NCBI GenBank assembly: GCA_927362715.1
Contig: CAKMIX010000019.1
Coordinates: 1 to 55,130 of the forward strand
Length of the DNA: 55,130 nucleotides
Reading direction: 5' to 3'
Origin: an uncultured Clostridia bacterium
GTDB lineage: Bacteria > Bacillota > Clostridia > Oscillospirales > Acutalibacteraceae
A program made the translations under genes and the position numbers. The notes beneath the pieces were generated by a model. That model worked only from the letters and a program-made list of their open reading frames with translations. It had not been told where the DNA came from and made no database searches. Positions 41,296 to 50,001 of the stretch are shown one piece after another (position 1 is the first letter of the stretch; every line of letters starts with the position of its first letter).

Positions 41296-42288
41296 GTGAT
41301 TGTTATTAAAACTCCTGTATCAAGGGTTGGCAATAAAACTGCTATTCTGCATATTTTATATGCACTGTTTCCGATCCAATACGGTCGGTTTATTGATGTG
41401 TTCGGCGGTTCGGGCAGTGTGCTGCTCGGCAATCCCGAAATCTGCCCGTTTGAAGTATATAACGATTTTGACCGCAATCTTGCTAATTTGTTTCGCTGTA
41501 TGAAAGAGAGAACAATGGCTGTAATCCGTGAACTCGGATTTTGCCGTCTGAATTCCCGTGAAGATTTTATTGCTATACGCCGTTTTTTTGAAAATGAGCA
41601 GTTTGATGATAAATATCTGTCAGAGGAATTACGTCTGACGCAAATTTTGTTCCCACCACCTGAGGCAAACGAACTTATGGAAATGCGTAAAAGAATTACG
41701 GCGGATTATGATGTCCGCAGAGCCGCAATGTTCTTAAAACTCCTGCGTTTCAGTTATTCAAGCAGCGGAAAATCTTACGCTTCACAGCCTTTTGACATCC
41801 GAAAACTGTTCGGCTTGATTTCACAGCTGCAGGACCGAATGGCAAATGTAGTAGTGGAAAATCAGGATTTTGAAACGCTGATTAAACATTATGACCGCCC
41901 CAACGCTTTCTTCTATCTTGATCCGCCGTATTTCTCTACAGAGGATATGTATGAGGTAGGCTTCGGTTGGGATGACCATGTGCGTCTTCGGGATACGCTG
42001 AAAAATATCAAAGGCAAATTTTTGCTGTCCTACAACGACTGCGATGAAATCCGTGAACTGTACAACGGATTTTCAATGTTTGATTTTTCACGTACTCATT
42101 CTATGGCACAGCGGTATGAAGCAGGTAAAGAATTCAAGGAACTGCTTATAGGCAATTACGATTTATATGAACGGGAAAACATGAAACCGAAACAGTTAAC
42201 ATTCTTTGGAATAGAGAATGACAACGAAAATTTTGATTACGAAAAAATTCTGAAGGAGTGTATTATTCAATGCAAAATACAAAAATGA
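41296..42288 (+). CDS. Dam-type (D12 class) adenine DNA methyltransferase
   Basis: About 330 residues; N6-adenine methylase of the D12 class. The SAM motif is FIDVFGGSGSVLLG and the catalytic motif YLDPPYFS. KTPVSRVGNKTAIL at the N-terminus is the usual start of such enzymes (here GNK in place of GGK). The start is unclear: GAGG at 41293-41296 is best placed for an ATT at 41305 (8-nt spacing); GTG at 41296 is the nearest conventional start; TTG at 41272 lacks a site. No partner nuclease, so likely a solitary methylase protecting or regulating the element. Confidence 0.85.
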   Translation: MIVIKTPVSRVGNKTAILHILYALFPIQYGRFIDVFGGSGSVLLGNPEICPFEVYNDFDRNLANLFRCMKERTMAVIRELGFCRLNSREDFIAIRRFFENEQFDDKYLSEELRLTQILFPPPEANELMEMRKRITADYDVRRAAMFLKLLRFSYSSSGKSYASQPFDIRKLFGLISQLQDRMANVVVENQDFETLIKHYDRPNAFFYLDPPYFSTEDMYEVGFGWDDHVRLRDTLKNIKGKFLLSYNDCDEIRELYNGFSMFDFSRTHSMAQRYEAGKEFKELLIGNYDLYERENMKPKQLTFFGIENDNENFDYEKILKECIIQCKIQK

Positions 42289-42533
42289 ACACAGGCGAAT
42301 ATGTTTTATTCTCCGTACCTGTTGACATGCTTGAAGAAGCGGGCATCGGAGAAGAAAGCATTGTTCAGATGAGTGCAGGTAACGGTAAAATCATTATCAA
42401 CACCGTAAAGAATACAGAAGATTTTATCTGCGATGGCGACTGTAGGCACTGTCCTATGAGTGAAATGGACTGTAACGGAGATTGTGAAGGCTGTCCCTGT
42501 TATGACAGTTGTGATGAAAGAGAGGTGTTCTGA
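42270..42533 (+). CDS. AbrB-like small protein with cysteine-rich tail
   Basis: An 87-residue protein. Residues ~10-55 (VLFSVPVDMLEEAGIGEESI, GKIIINTV) look like an AbrB/MazE swapped-hairpin DNA-binding fold; the tail ~60-82 has nine cysteines (CDGDCRHCPMSEMDC, CEGCPCYDSC), suited to binding metal or an Fe-S cluster. It overlaps the methylase end by 19 bp. RBS GGAG is 11 nt before ATG 42270; ATG 42285 is an alternative. Possibly a regulator of the element. Confidence 0.6.
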   Translation: MQNTKMNTGEYVLFSVPVDMLEEAGIGEESIVQMSAGNGKIIINTVKNTEDFICDGDCRHCPMSEMDCNGDCEGCPCYDSCDEREVF

Positions 42534-42536
42534 ACG

Positions 42537-42851
42537 GTGCGAATGCTTCGTATTCTCGGAAAAAGAGGAAGAATTACGATTCCCTATGAAATCAGACAGC
42601 GTGTGGGATTTAAGTATAACGATGTGCTGTCATTTACCGAAACGGCTGACGGCAGGTCGGTTGTTGTAAAGCGGGAGAGAATCTGTGATAATTGCAAGGG
42701 AGCGCAGCCTGTTGTCAGAAATGACGAGGTTACGCTCTTTGATTTTCTGAATAATCTCTCGCCCGAACAGCAAAGAGCCGCATTAGTGCATTTGTCCGTC
42801 CGTTGGGCTGAACAGCAAAATACAAAATTGGATGGTGATATAAATGGCTGA
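42537..42851 (+). CDS. AbrB/SpoVT-family regulator
   Basis: A 104-residue protein. The N-terminal ~50 residues (MLRILGKRGRITIPYEIRQR, VGFKYNDVLSF) are a SpoVT-AbrB DNA-binding domain; a CDNC pair (~52-55) follows and the C-terminus (FLNNLSPEQQRAALVHLSVR) is helical. GTG start at 42537 (AGAGG ~9 nt upstream) or ATG at 42543. With its neighbour it forms a tandem of AbrB-like genes. Confidence 0.75.
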   Translation: MRMLRILGKRGRITIPYEIRQRVGFKYNDVLSFTETADGRSVVVKRERICDNCKGAQPVVRNDEVTLFDFLNNLSPEQQRAALVHLSVRWAEQQNTKLDGDING

Positions 42852-43212
42852 ATATTTGAAAGTTGTCATGGTTGAGCCGCATAAAGCGCCGTATGTAACT
42901 GAAATTGAGGATGAGCTTTCTGCTCTGCAAAGGGCTGTCGGCGGATATATTGAGGTTGTTGGAAACGGTGACGGAACGCTCATCGTCTGCAATGAAGAAG
43001 GAAAACTCGAAGGCTTAGAAGGCAACCGCAGAATTCATGACGGCATGAGTATCATTGCAGGCACATTTTTTGTTGTCGGTGAAGACGGCGAGGACTTCAG
43101 ATCATTAACTGAAAGTGAGGTGACGAGATATATGGACAGGTTCAAAAATCCCGAAGATATCAGTCAGGATGAGGTGGAATCCGATATGGGTATCACCTTT
43201 TATTCAATGTAA
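42844..43212 (+). CDS. DUF3846 protein
   Basis: A 122-residue protein of the DUF3846 family common on ICEs and phages. MAEYLKVVMVEPHKAPYVTE at the N-terminus, LQRAVGGYIEVVGNGDGTLI and GMSIIAGTFFVVGED are the family blocks. Function unknown. It overlaps the AbrB gene by 8 bp. Confidence 0.85.
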   Translation: MAEYLKVVMVEPHKAPYVTEIEDELSALQRAVGGYIEVVGNGDGTLIVCNEEGKLEGLEGNRRIHDGMSIIAGTFFVVGEDGEDFRSLTESEVTRYMDRFKNPEDISQDEVESDMGITFYSM

Positions 43213-43234
43213 TTAAAAATAGGAGAAAAATATT

Positions 43235-43597
43235 ATGGCAAAGAAAAAAGAACAAAAACAATCAGTTCCGAAGATTACGGCAAGGATTGACCGCCTTGCA
43301 CAGCAGGACGATTCAAGCGTAAAAGCCTATGCATCGGTCAATATCGGCGGGGCGTTTGCTATTCACGGCATTAAAGTGATTGATTCCGTAAAAGGAACAT
43401 TTATCTCCATGCCGTCAAACAGCTATAAAAAAGACGGGAAAATGCAGTACAGCGATATCTGCCATCCGATTACAGCCGAGGCTCGTAATGAGCTGATTGA
43501 TAAAGTTATTGAGGCGTATGAAGAAAAGCTCAGTGAAGAACAGGATATAGACAATTTATCCGAGGATGAAACGACTGATATTCAGCCGAGTATGTAA
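43235..43597 (+). CDS. SpoVG-family protein
   Basis: A 120-residue SpoVG-like nucleic-acid-binding protein: KAYASVNIGGAFAIHGIKVI (~36-55), FISMPSNSYKKDGKMQYSDI and CHPITAEARNELIDKVIEAY. Mobile-element SpoVG copies probably bind DNA or RNA of the element; the chromosomal protein acts in septation and sporulation control. AGGAG, 9 nt spacing. Acidic C-terminus. Confidence 0.88.
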   Translation: MAKKKEQKQSVPKITARIDRLAQQDDSSVKAYASVNIGGAFAIHGIKVIDSVKGTFISMPSNSYKKDGKMQYSDICHPITAEARNELIDKVIEAYEEKLSEEQDIDNLSEDETTDIQPSM

Positions 43598-43612
43598 AAA
43601 ATATCCTATACA

Positions 43613-43640
43613 GCGCATCGCTGAAAAGCGGTGCGCTTTT
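43613..43640 (+). terminator. Terminator or attenuator before the adhesin gene
   Basis: GCGCATCGCT / AGCGGTGCGC stem with GAAA loop and TTTTCC tail. The adhesin ribosome site follows immediately, so read-through would be partial. Confidence 0.7.
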
Positions 43641-43663
43641 CCATTTTAGGAGGTAATAACTTT

Positions 43664-46600
43664 ATGAAAACAAATATTTTCAAACGCTGCACATCGCTTG
43701 CGCTTGCGTTAATTATATGTATTTCCGCATTTGCGGGGCTTGGTACAACAGCTTTTGCAGCCACAAAAGAAGATGTATATTTGATCAATATTCCAAGAGC
43801 GAACGATCCTGTTCAAAGCGGATGGGGACATCCTGCACTCCAATTTATGAACGGTTGGGGAGCATCTGAAGTCAATTTTAATACAGTTAAGGCAATGAAT
43901 GCTTATGAAGGAGATTGCTGTTACTGTATTGAACCTGGTGTTTCACTCTACACAGGCGATACATTGTCAAAAAAAACTGAAGATTTTTGGGATAATTATC
44001 CCGATAAATATAATAATACGATTTTGCCCGATATGATTAAAATCTTCATCGGCAGAATTATGCAATATGGCTATACGGGCAAAACAAGCCTTAACTGGAA
44101 AACAAACGATAAAAAAGGTGCTACTGAACTTGCACATTATATGGCAACACAGCTTCTTATATGGGAAACAGTTGTCGGAGAGCGGGATGAAGATTTCAAT
44201 AAAATCAATGCACAGGACTACGGCAAAGACAATATAAAACAGCAGATAAAGACCAACAATCCGCTGCGTTCGGAAATTTTTGCATACTATAACGCAATTG
44301 AGGCGAAAGTTAAAAGTCATACTGTTGCACCCAGTTTCACCTCTAAATCAAAAATGAAAGCACAAACGATAGAACTTGAGTGGAACGGGAATGCATATAC
44401 GGCAACACTTTCGGATGCAAACAACGTTCTTTCAAGTTATGATTTTTCAGGATCGGGACTGACATTTTCAAAAAACGGTAACGAACTGACAATTACTGCA
44501 AAAGAAGCACCTGATAATGATATTACGGTCACTGCGTCAAAAGGTGCAAAACGAAAAGGTGTTATCACCTGGACAGATGAAATAATCGGTCCTCAGACCG
44601 GACAGCGTCAGGATATTGTAACCTATGGTGAAGCTGTAAATGATCCCGTAACTGCATTTTTGAAGGTTAAGGTCAGTACGGGAAACTGTGAAATACTCAA
44701 AACATCCGAGGACGGCGAAGTTAAGGGTATCAAGTTCACGCTTGAAGGCAACGGATTGACTTACACAGGCGTGACTGACAGCAAGGGCGTATTCCTTAAA
44801 TCCAACATTCCTGCCGGAACTTACACGGTCACTGAGGAATCCATTGACAAGTATGTACCGCAGAAATCACAGACGGTCACAGTCAGAGGCGGAGAAACAG
44901 CGACTGTGAACTTTGATAATATCCTCAAGAAATTCAGAGCTAAGGTAGTAAAGACCGATATCGAGAAAGGCGAAGCGCAGGGCGATGCGTCGCTTGCCGG
45001 AGCCAAATACGGACTCTTTAAGGGCGATGAACTCATTGACACCTATATCACCGACTCAAACGCATCTTTTGTAACAGACTACTATGTATGCGATACGGAC
45101 TGGACGCTGAAAGAACTCGAATCGAGCGAGGGCTATCTGGTAAACGGCACAGTGTATAAAGTCGGCGCTGACCCGAAGTTATACACCGTTGAATTTAATA
45201 CAACAGAAAACAATGTGACCGAGGAAGTTATCAAAGGTAACATTGCCCTTATCAAACACACCGATGACGGATCGACGCAGGTCGAAACACCCGAAAAAGG
45301 CGCTGAATTTCAGATCTATCTCAAATCCGCAGGCTCGTTTGTGAACGCAGATGAGGATGAAAGAGATACCATTGTCTGCGATGAGGACGGTTTCGCAAGT
45401 TCAAAACTGCTTCCCTACGGCGTATATACCGTGCATCAGACGAAAGGCTGGGACGGCAGAGAAAAGATTAAGGACTTTGATGTGTTTATCAACTCAGACG
45501 GCAAGACATACAAGTTCCTAATCAACAACTCGAATTTTGAAAGTTATGTAAAGGTAGTCAAACTCGACGCAGAAACAGGCAAGCAGATACCCTACGCAGG
45601 GGCAGGCTTTGAGATCTACGACAGCGAAGGACACAGAGTGTCGATGCAGTTCACCTATCCCGAAGTCACGGAGATCCACACCTTTTATACAAATTCAGAG
45701 GGTCACCTCATAACCCCCGAAACGCTGCCTTATGGCGATTACACGCTCGTTGAAGTTCAGGCACCATACGGATATGTGCTTGATTCTACGCCTGTTCCAT
45801 TTAGTGTAACGCAAGATAACTCATCAACGGACACAGGCGTGACCGTAGTCAAAGTCAGTGCCAAGGATATGCCGCAGAAAGGCGTTATTGAAATATCTAA
45901 AACAGGCGAGGTATTCTCATCCGTTGGTATGCTCGGCGGCGGTTATGTCGATGAGAACGGAAACGAAGTAACCTTCCCTGTCACTTATCAGCCCCTTTAT
46001 GAAACACAGGGACTGCCCGGCACAGTCTTTCAGATTTATGCAGCCGAAGACATCGTAACAGGAGATGGAACAGTCAGAGCCTATCAGGGTGAACTTGTTG
46101 ACGAGTTCACCACAGATGAGAACGGTAAAGCCACATCAAAGGAACTGTATCTCGGCAAGTACACCGTGGTTGAAAAGACCGCAACAGACGGTTTCTACAA
46201 CGCAAACGAACAGCACGATGTGGAACTCACTTATGCAGGACAAAATGTCAGCATTACTTCGACAGAGTTATCGCTTTACAACGAAAGACAGCGTGTGACT
46301 GTTTCCCTTGTAAAAGAACTCGAACAAAACGAGTCCTTTGGCATCGGAATGAATGACGAGATCAAAAATGTTCAATTCGGCATCTTTGCCGATGAGGACA
46401 TCACGGCAGCGGACGGCTCCGTTATCCCGAAAGACGCTTTAATTGCCTATGCAAACTGCGATGAAAACGGCAACATCACCTTTAACTGCGACTTACCCAT
46501 AGGCTTTAAGTGGTATGTCAAAGAAATGGCAACCGATGAGCACTATATCATCTCAGAAGAAAAGTATGTGTTCAACACCGAATATCAGGGGCAGGAAGTG

Positions 46601-47449
46601 CAGACTATCGAAATCGCAGTTAATGACGGAGAACCAATCGAAAACGAACTGATCTACGGCACGGTAAAAGGTTTAAAGACAGACAGAGAAACCGGCAAGA
46701 CCATTGCAGGCGCTTTGTTCGGTCTGTTTAAAAATGATGAAACCGAGTTCACAGAGGACAACGCTATCCTTACCGCTGAATCGGACAAGGACGGTATCTT
46801 CACCTTTGAGAATGTACCGTTCGGCGAGTGGATCATCAAAGAGCTTCAGCCGGCTGAAAACTATCTGCCGAGTGATGAGATCTATACAGTTACGGTCTCT
46901 GCTGATGAACAGATAATCGAGATCAACGCAGTCAATGACCAAATCCCTGAGTTAAAAACGACTGCTACGATTGACGGAAAGAAAGAGGTTGAGGTCAAAG
47001 ACGAGATCACCATTGAGGATGTCGTGGAATACAAACACCTTGTGCCTGGAAAAGAATACACCATCAAAGGCGTGCTGATGGATAAGGCAACCAATGAGCC
47101 GTTCAAAGTTAACGGCAAAGAGATCACTTCCGAAGTGACTTTCGTACCTGAAAAGCCAAACGGTAAGGTGGTCGTTTCCTTTACTTTCGATGCAAGCGGC
47201 ATCACACAGACCACGGAACTTGTTGTATTTGAAACGCTGTATCTTGACGGTATAGAGATTGCCGCTCATGCGGATATCGAGGATGAAGGTCAGACTGTAA
47301 CGGTTATCTTGCCTGCTCCGCCTGTTCCACAGACGGGTGATGAAAGCAATCTCGGATTTTGGTTCGGTCTCGGTGCAATAGCGCTGGGAGGTCTTATTTC
47401 CGTTGCCGTTATCTATTTCAAAAAGAAAAAGGGTGAAGATAACGAATGA
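43664..47449 (+). CDS. Giant sortase-anchored adhesin: thioester domain, SpaA/Cna-B repeats, VaFE domain
   Basis: A 1261-residue surface protein. Signal peptide ~1-32 (cut near AFAATKE). Residues ~45-215 look like a thioester domain: Cys88 in CYCIEPG and Gln163 in ATQLLIW are the pair that would form an internal thioester able to bond covalently to a host or cell target. A series of about seven SpaA/Cna-B-type beta-sandwiches follows (~335-1080), then a VaFE-type domain (~1085-1210) ending VVFETLYLDG...ADIEDEGQTV. Sorting signal VPQTG (1221-1225), a membrane helix and KKKKGEDNE tail. AGGAGG, 10 nt. Likely a pilin or mating-pair adhesin anchored by the sortase encoded 2.5 kb downstream. Confidence 0.88.
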   Translation: MKTNIFKRCTSLALALIICISAFAGLGTTAFAATKEDVYLINIPRANDPVQSGWGHPALQFMNGWGASEVNFNTVKAMNAYEGDCCYCIEPGVSLYTGDTLSKKTEDFWDNYPDKYNNTILPDMIKIFIGRIMQYGYTGKTSLNWKTNDKKGATELAHYMATQLLIWETVVGERDEDFNKINAQDYGKDNIKQQIKTNNPLRSEIFAYYNAIEAKVKSHTVAPSFTSKSKMKAQTIELEWNGNAYTATLSDANNVLSSYDFSGSGLTFSKNGNELTITAKEAPDNDITVTASKGAKRKGVITWTDEIIGPQTGQRQDIVTYGEAVNDPVTAFLKVKVSTGNCEILKTSEDGEVKGIKFTLEGNGLTYTGVTDSKGVFLKSNIPAGTYTVTEESIDKYVPQKSQTVTVRGGETATVNFDNILKKFRAKVVKTDIEKGEAQGDASLAGAKYGLFKGDELIDTYITDSNASFVTDYYVCDTDWTLKELESSEGYLVNGTVYKVGADPKLYTVEFNTTENNVTEEVIKGNIALIKHTDDGSTQVETPEKGAEFQIYLKSAGSFVNADEDERDTIVCDEDGFASSKLLPYGVYTVHQTKGWDGREKIKDFDVFINSDGKTYKFLINNSNFESYVKVVKLDAETGKQIPYAGAGFEIYDSEGHRVSMQFTYPEVTEIHTFYTNSEGHLITPETLPYGDYTLVEVQAPYGYVLDSTPVPFSVTQDNSSTDTGVTVVKVSAKDMPQKGVIEISKTGEVFSSVGMLGGGYVDENGNEVTFPVTYQPLYETQGLPGTVFQIYAAEDIVTGDGTVRAYQGELVDEFTTDENGKATSKELYLGKYTVVEKTATDGFYNANEQHDVELTYAGQNVSITSTELSLYNERQRVTVSLVKELEQNESFGIGMNDEIKNVQFGIFADEDITAADGSVIPKDALIAYANCDENGNITFNCDLPIGFKWYVKEMATDEHYIISEEKYVFNTEYQGQEVQTIEIAVNDGEPIENELIYGTVKGLKTDRETGKTIAGALFGLFKNDETEFTEDNAILTAESDKDGIFTFENVPFGEWIIKELQPAENYLPSDEIYTVTVSADEQIIEINAVNDQIPELKTTATIDGKKEVEVKDEITIEDVVEYKHLVPGKEYTIKGVLMDKATNEPFKVNGKEITSEVTFVPEKPNGKVVVSFTFDASGITQTTELVVFETLYLDGIEIAAHADIEDEGQTVTVILPAPPVPQTGDESNLGFWFGLGAIALGGLISVAVIYFKKKKGEDNE

Positions 47450-47787
47450 TGAAAAAAGTGTATATCTGCGCCCCTCTCGGCGGTGATGTCACTAAGAATC
47501 TGCAAAAGGTCAAAGAATATACACGATATGCGTTGATGTGCGGTACGGCTCCGGTCGTACCGCATTTCTATGCTCTCTGTCTAAACGACCGTAATCCTAA
47601 AGAGCGTGAAATCGGTATGACGGCCGGTCGGTCGCTTTTATGGTTCTGCGATGAAATGTGGATATTCGGAGATGAAGAAACCGAGGGAATGAAGTCTGAA
47701 ATACAGTTTTGTAAAAACTTAAACATTCGTACTAGCAAGATTAAAAACAGTGAAATCAGAAAAAAGATCGGAGGAAATATTCTATGA
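47446..47787 (+). CDS. DUF4406-like (nucleoside deoxyribosyltransferase-like) protein
   Basis: A 113-residue protein that begins MKKVYICAPLGGDVTKNLQK and continues YALMCGTAPVVPHFYALCL, the Rossmann-like start of the DUF4406/nucleoside 2-deoxyribosyltransferase superfamily; GMTAGRSLLWFCDEMWIFGD fits its second half. Members often occur on phages and ICEs, where they may act on nucleotides. ATGA overlap with the adhesin gene and 4-bp overlap with the next. Confidence 0.7.
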   Translation: MMKKVYICAPLGGDVTKNLQKVKEYTRYALMCGTAPVVPHFYALCLNDRNPKEREIGMTAGRSLLWFCDEMWIFGDEETEGMKSEIQFCKNLNIRTSKIKNSEIRKKIGGNIL

Positions 47788-48119
47788 AAAAGAAGAAAGC
47801 ATTAAGTATTCTGCTCTGCGTGCTGGTATTCACAGTGATTACAGCCTGTTTTTCGGTAACAGCGTTCGCCGCAGGCGATGTGGCAGGGGCAATAGAAAAT
47901 ACATGGGAATCCGCACAATCACAGATTAAAACGGTTGTAAACAATGTTGTGTTCCCCGTAGTAGATATGATTTTGGCAATCTTGTTTTTCGTTAAATTGG
48001 GAACGGCATATTTCGATTACAGAAAACACGGGCAGTTTGAATTTGCGGCGCCTGCAATCCTTTTTGCCTGCCTTATCTTTACCCTTACAGCGCCGCTGTA
48101 TATCTGGACAATTCTCTAA
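47784..48119 (+). CDS. VirB2-like T4SS pilin (DUF3852)
   Basis: A 111-residue protein: signal peptide ~1-29 (ends SVTAFAAGD), a short amphipathic part, then two membrane helices (~50-72 and ~88-108) separated by a basic turn FDYRKHGQFEF. This is the VirB2/TrbC pilin layout and resembles DUF3852. In the secretion system it would be the extracellular or channel subunit. GGAGG, 9 nt; first gene of the T4SS core. Confidence 0.78.
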   Translation: MKKKKALSILLCVLVFTVITACFSVTAFAAGDVAGAIENTWESAQSQIKTVVNNVVFPVVDMILAILFFVKLGTAYFDYRKHGQFEFAAPAILFACLIFTLTAPLYIWTIL

Positions 48120-48131
48120 CTAATTAAGCAT

Positions 48132-48157
48132 AGTCGTTCTTTAAAATCCGAACGACT
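48132..48157 (+). other. Hairpin between virB2-like and virB6-like genes
   Basis: AGTCGTTC / GAACGACT, 8-bp arms with a 10-nt loop, no T run. It may set the pilin to channel-protein mRNA ratio by blocking decay or partial termination. Confidence 0.5.
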
Positions 48158-48174
48158 TAACGGAGGTGAATTGA

Positions 48175-49110
48175 TTGTTTGATTGGTTAGGCGACATTAT
48201 TTCCGGTTTAGGAGATGCAATAGGCAGCGTGTTTGACACGCTCGGACAGCAGATATCTAATGTAATCTGGAACACGATGCTGCAGTGGTTTTATGAAACC
48301 ATTTACGGTGCAGTTGCTGACTTTTTTACAATAATGGGCAATATGGGCGCGGATATTTTTGAACTTGATTGGGTGAAAGCAACAATAAAGTTATTTATAC
48401 TGTTCGGCTGGTCACTTTTTGTTGCAGGCGTGATAGTTGCCGTATTCGATGTGGCAATTGAATATCAGTACGGCAGAACAAATATCAAAACAACGGCAAT
48501 CAATATTTTAAAAGGCTTTTTTGCCTGTTCGCTTATAGGGATTGTGCCTGTAGAACTGTACAAATTCTGCATCAGTCTGCAAAATACCTTTTCACATGAT
48601 TTATCCCGTATTTTTGCAGGGACACAATCGCTCAGTCTCGCGGAGCAAAGCATGAGTGTCTTGAAAGGCAGCTTCGCAATAACGGCGAATATGCGCTTTA
48701 ATCTGTTTAATTTGCTTGCTCTTATTGCTTTTGCTTACTGCGTAATCAAGATTTTTTTTGCAAATATCAAGAGAGGCGGCATATTGCTGATCCAAATGGC
48801 AGTAGGCAGTTTATATATGTTCTCAGTTCCGAGAGGATATTCGGACGGATTCAATCAATGGATGAAACAGGTAGCGGCAATCTGCTTAACTGCATTTATG
48901 CAGACTACACTTTTATATTTAGGACTCTTAACCTTCCCCGGCAATATGCTTTTAGGGTTAGGAATTATGCTTGCGGCAAATGAAGTACCGAGAATTGCAC
49001 AGCAGTTCGGTCTTGATTCAAGTGTAAAGGTTAATATGATGAGCGTTGTCCACGCAACGACTACAGCGGTCAATCTTACCCGTTCGGTTGCAAGAGCAAC
49101 GGGTAAATAA
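48175..49110 (+). CDS. VirB6/TrbL-like T4SS channel protein
   Basis: A 311-residue polytopic membrane protein with about six hydrophobic segments (e.g. ATIKLFILFGWSLFVAGVIV, ILKGFFACSLIGIVPVELY, LFNLLALIAFAYCVIKIFF, ICLTAFMQTTLLYLGLLTF). It occupies the position of VirB6-type proteins of CTn-like elements and ends in a Thr/Arg-rich cytoplasmic tail. The start is TTG at 48175, supported by GGAGGTG 6 nt before it. Confidence 0.8.
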   Translation: MFDWLGDIISGLGDAIGSVFDTLGQQISNVIWNTMLQWFYETIYGAVADFFTIMGNMGADIFELDWVKATIKLFILFGWSLFVAGVIVAVFDVAIEYQYGRTNIKTTAINILKGFFACSLIGIVPVELYKFCISLQNTFSHDLSRIFAGTQSLSLAEQSMSVLKGSFAITANMRFNLFNLLALIAFAYCVIKIFFANIKRGGILLIQMAVGSLYMFSVPRGYSDGFNQWMKQVAAICLTAFMQTTLLYLGLLTFPGNMLLGLGIMLAANEVPRIAQQFGLDSSVKVNMMSVVHATTTAVNLTRSVARATGK

Positions 49111-49125
49111 CGGAGGTGTATCATA

Positions 49126-49386
49126 ATGACACAATATTTATATCCCCAAAATCTGAAAGCCACAGCAAATCTGTGGCTTTGGAGTCTGAAAGATTTTTGT
49201 ATTTTAGGAATTGCCGCATTGTTGTCCGTAGTGATATTGGTACAGCTGAGAATCATTGTCCCTGCTGCCGTGACTTTATGTTACGGCTTTTTAACTATCC
49301 GTATGGATGACACAACGGTACTTGATTTTATCAGATACGCTGTGCGGTACTTTATATCTACTCAGCAAGAATATCATTGGAGGTGA
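49126..49386 (+). CDS. PrgI-family T4SS protein (VirB3-like)
   Basis: An 86-residue membrane protein of the PrgI type: YLYPQNLKATANLWLW, two hydrophobic segments (FCILGIAALLSVVILVQL and IVPAAVTLCYGFL) and an FIRYAVRYFISTQQEYHW tail. PrgI/VirB3-like proteins link the channel to the VirB4 ATPase. GGAGGTG, 7 nt spacing. Confidence 0.88.
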   Translation: MTQYLYPQNLKATANLWLWSLKDFCILGIAALLSVVILVQLRIIVPAAVTLCYGFLTIRMDDTTVLDFIRYAVRYFISTQQEYHWR

Positions 49387-49392
49387 CCTTTC

Positions 49393-50001
49393 TTGGCAAC
49401 AAAAGAAAAACAACAGAAAAAGAAAAAAGGACGCTCGGTGCAGGATTTAATCGGCGTTAAAACATTTACGAAATACGGACTCGCCACGAATAAAGGCGAG
49501 CTTTTATTTTACCTCGTCTCTCCGACCAATATCTCGGTACTGTCCCATATGAATATCGAAATCAAAATTCGCCATCTGATGATGGTGCTGTCCGCCGTTC
49601 CCGATATTGAAATCACCTGTACCGATTCAAGCGAATGCTTTGATGATAACAAATCATATTTACGGGAGAGATTATCTCAAGAACACAATCCTAAAGTAAG
49701 AAAGATCATTAAAAAAGATATAGATTTTCTTGATCATATCCAAATGGAAATGGCGACTGCTAGACAGTTTCTGTTCATAGCAAGACTGAAAAACACTAAG
49801 GATAAACAAACCTTTGATGCGGCAAACCGCATTGAGAAGGTCATATCCGAACAAGGTTTTGAAACCCACCGTATGAATAAGAATGAAATCAAGCGATTTC
49901 TTGCTCTGTACTTTGAAGCGAGCATGAACGGTGAACAAATGCCTGATACAGACGGTGAGCAGTTCTTTGAGGTGGATGCAGATGACGAAAAAGAAGATTA
50001 G
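49393..50001 (+). CDS. Conserved T4SS-associated protein between PrgI and sortase
   Basis: A 202-residue cytoplasmic protein with a Lys-rich N-terminus (KEKQQKKKKGR). LIGVKTFTKYGLATNKGELL, PTNISVLSHMNIEIKIRHLM and DIDFLDHIQMEMATARQFLF recur in this element type at the same place. It may correspond to an N-terminal VirB4 accessory domain made as a separate chain, since the VirB4 here is short; that is inference. TTG start with GGAGG, 9 nt. Overlaps the sortase gene by 20 bp. Confidence 0.65.
   Translation: MATKEKQQKKKKGRSVQDLIGVKTFTKYGLATNKGELLFYLVSPTNISVLSHMNIEIKIRHLMMVLSAVPDIEITCTDSSECFDDNKSYLRERLSQEHNPKVRKIIKKDIDFLDHIQMEMATARQFLFIARLKNTKDKQTFDAANRIEKVISEQGFETHRMNKNEIKRFLALYFEASMNGEQMPDTDGEQFFEVDADDEKED

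Noticed and set aside
38283-42288. Restriction-modification system
   Set aside because: Two methylases are present but no endonuclease or specificity gene lies near either.
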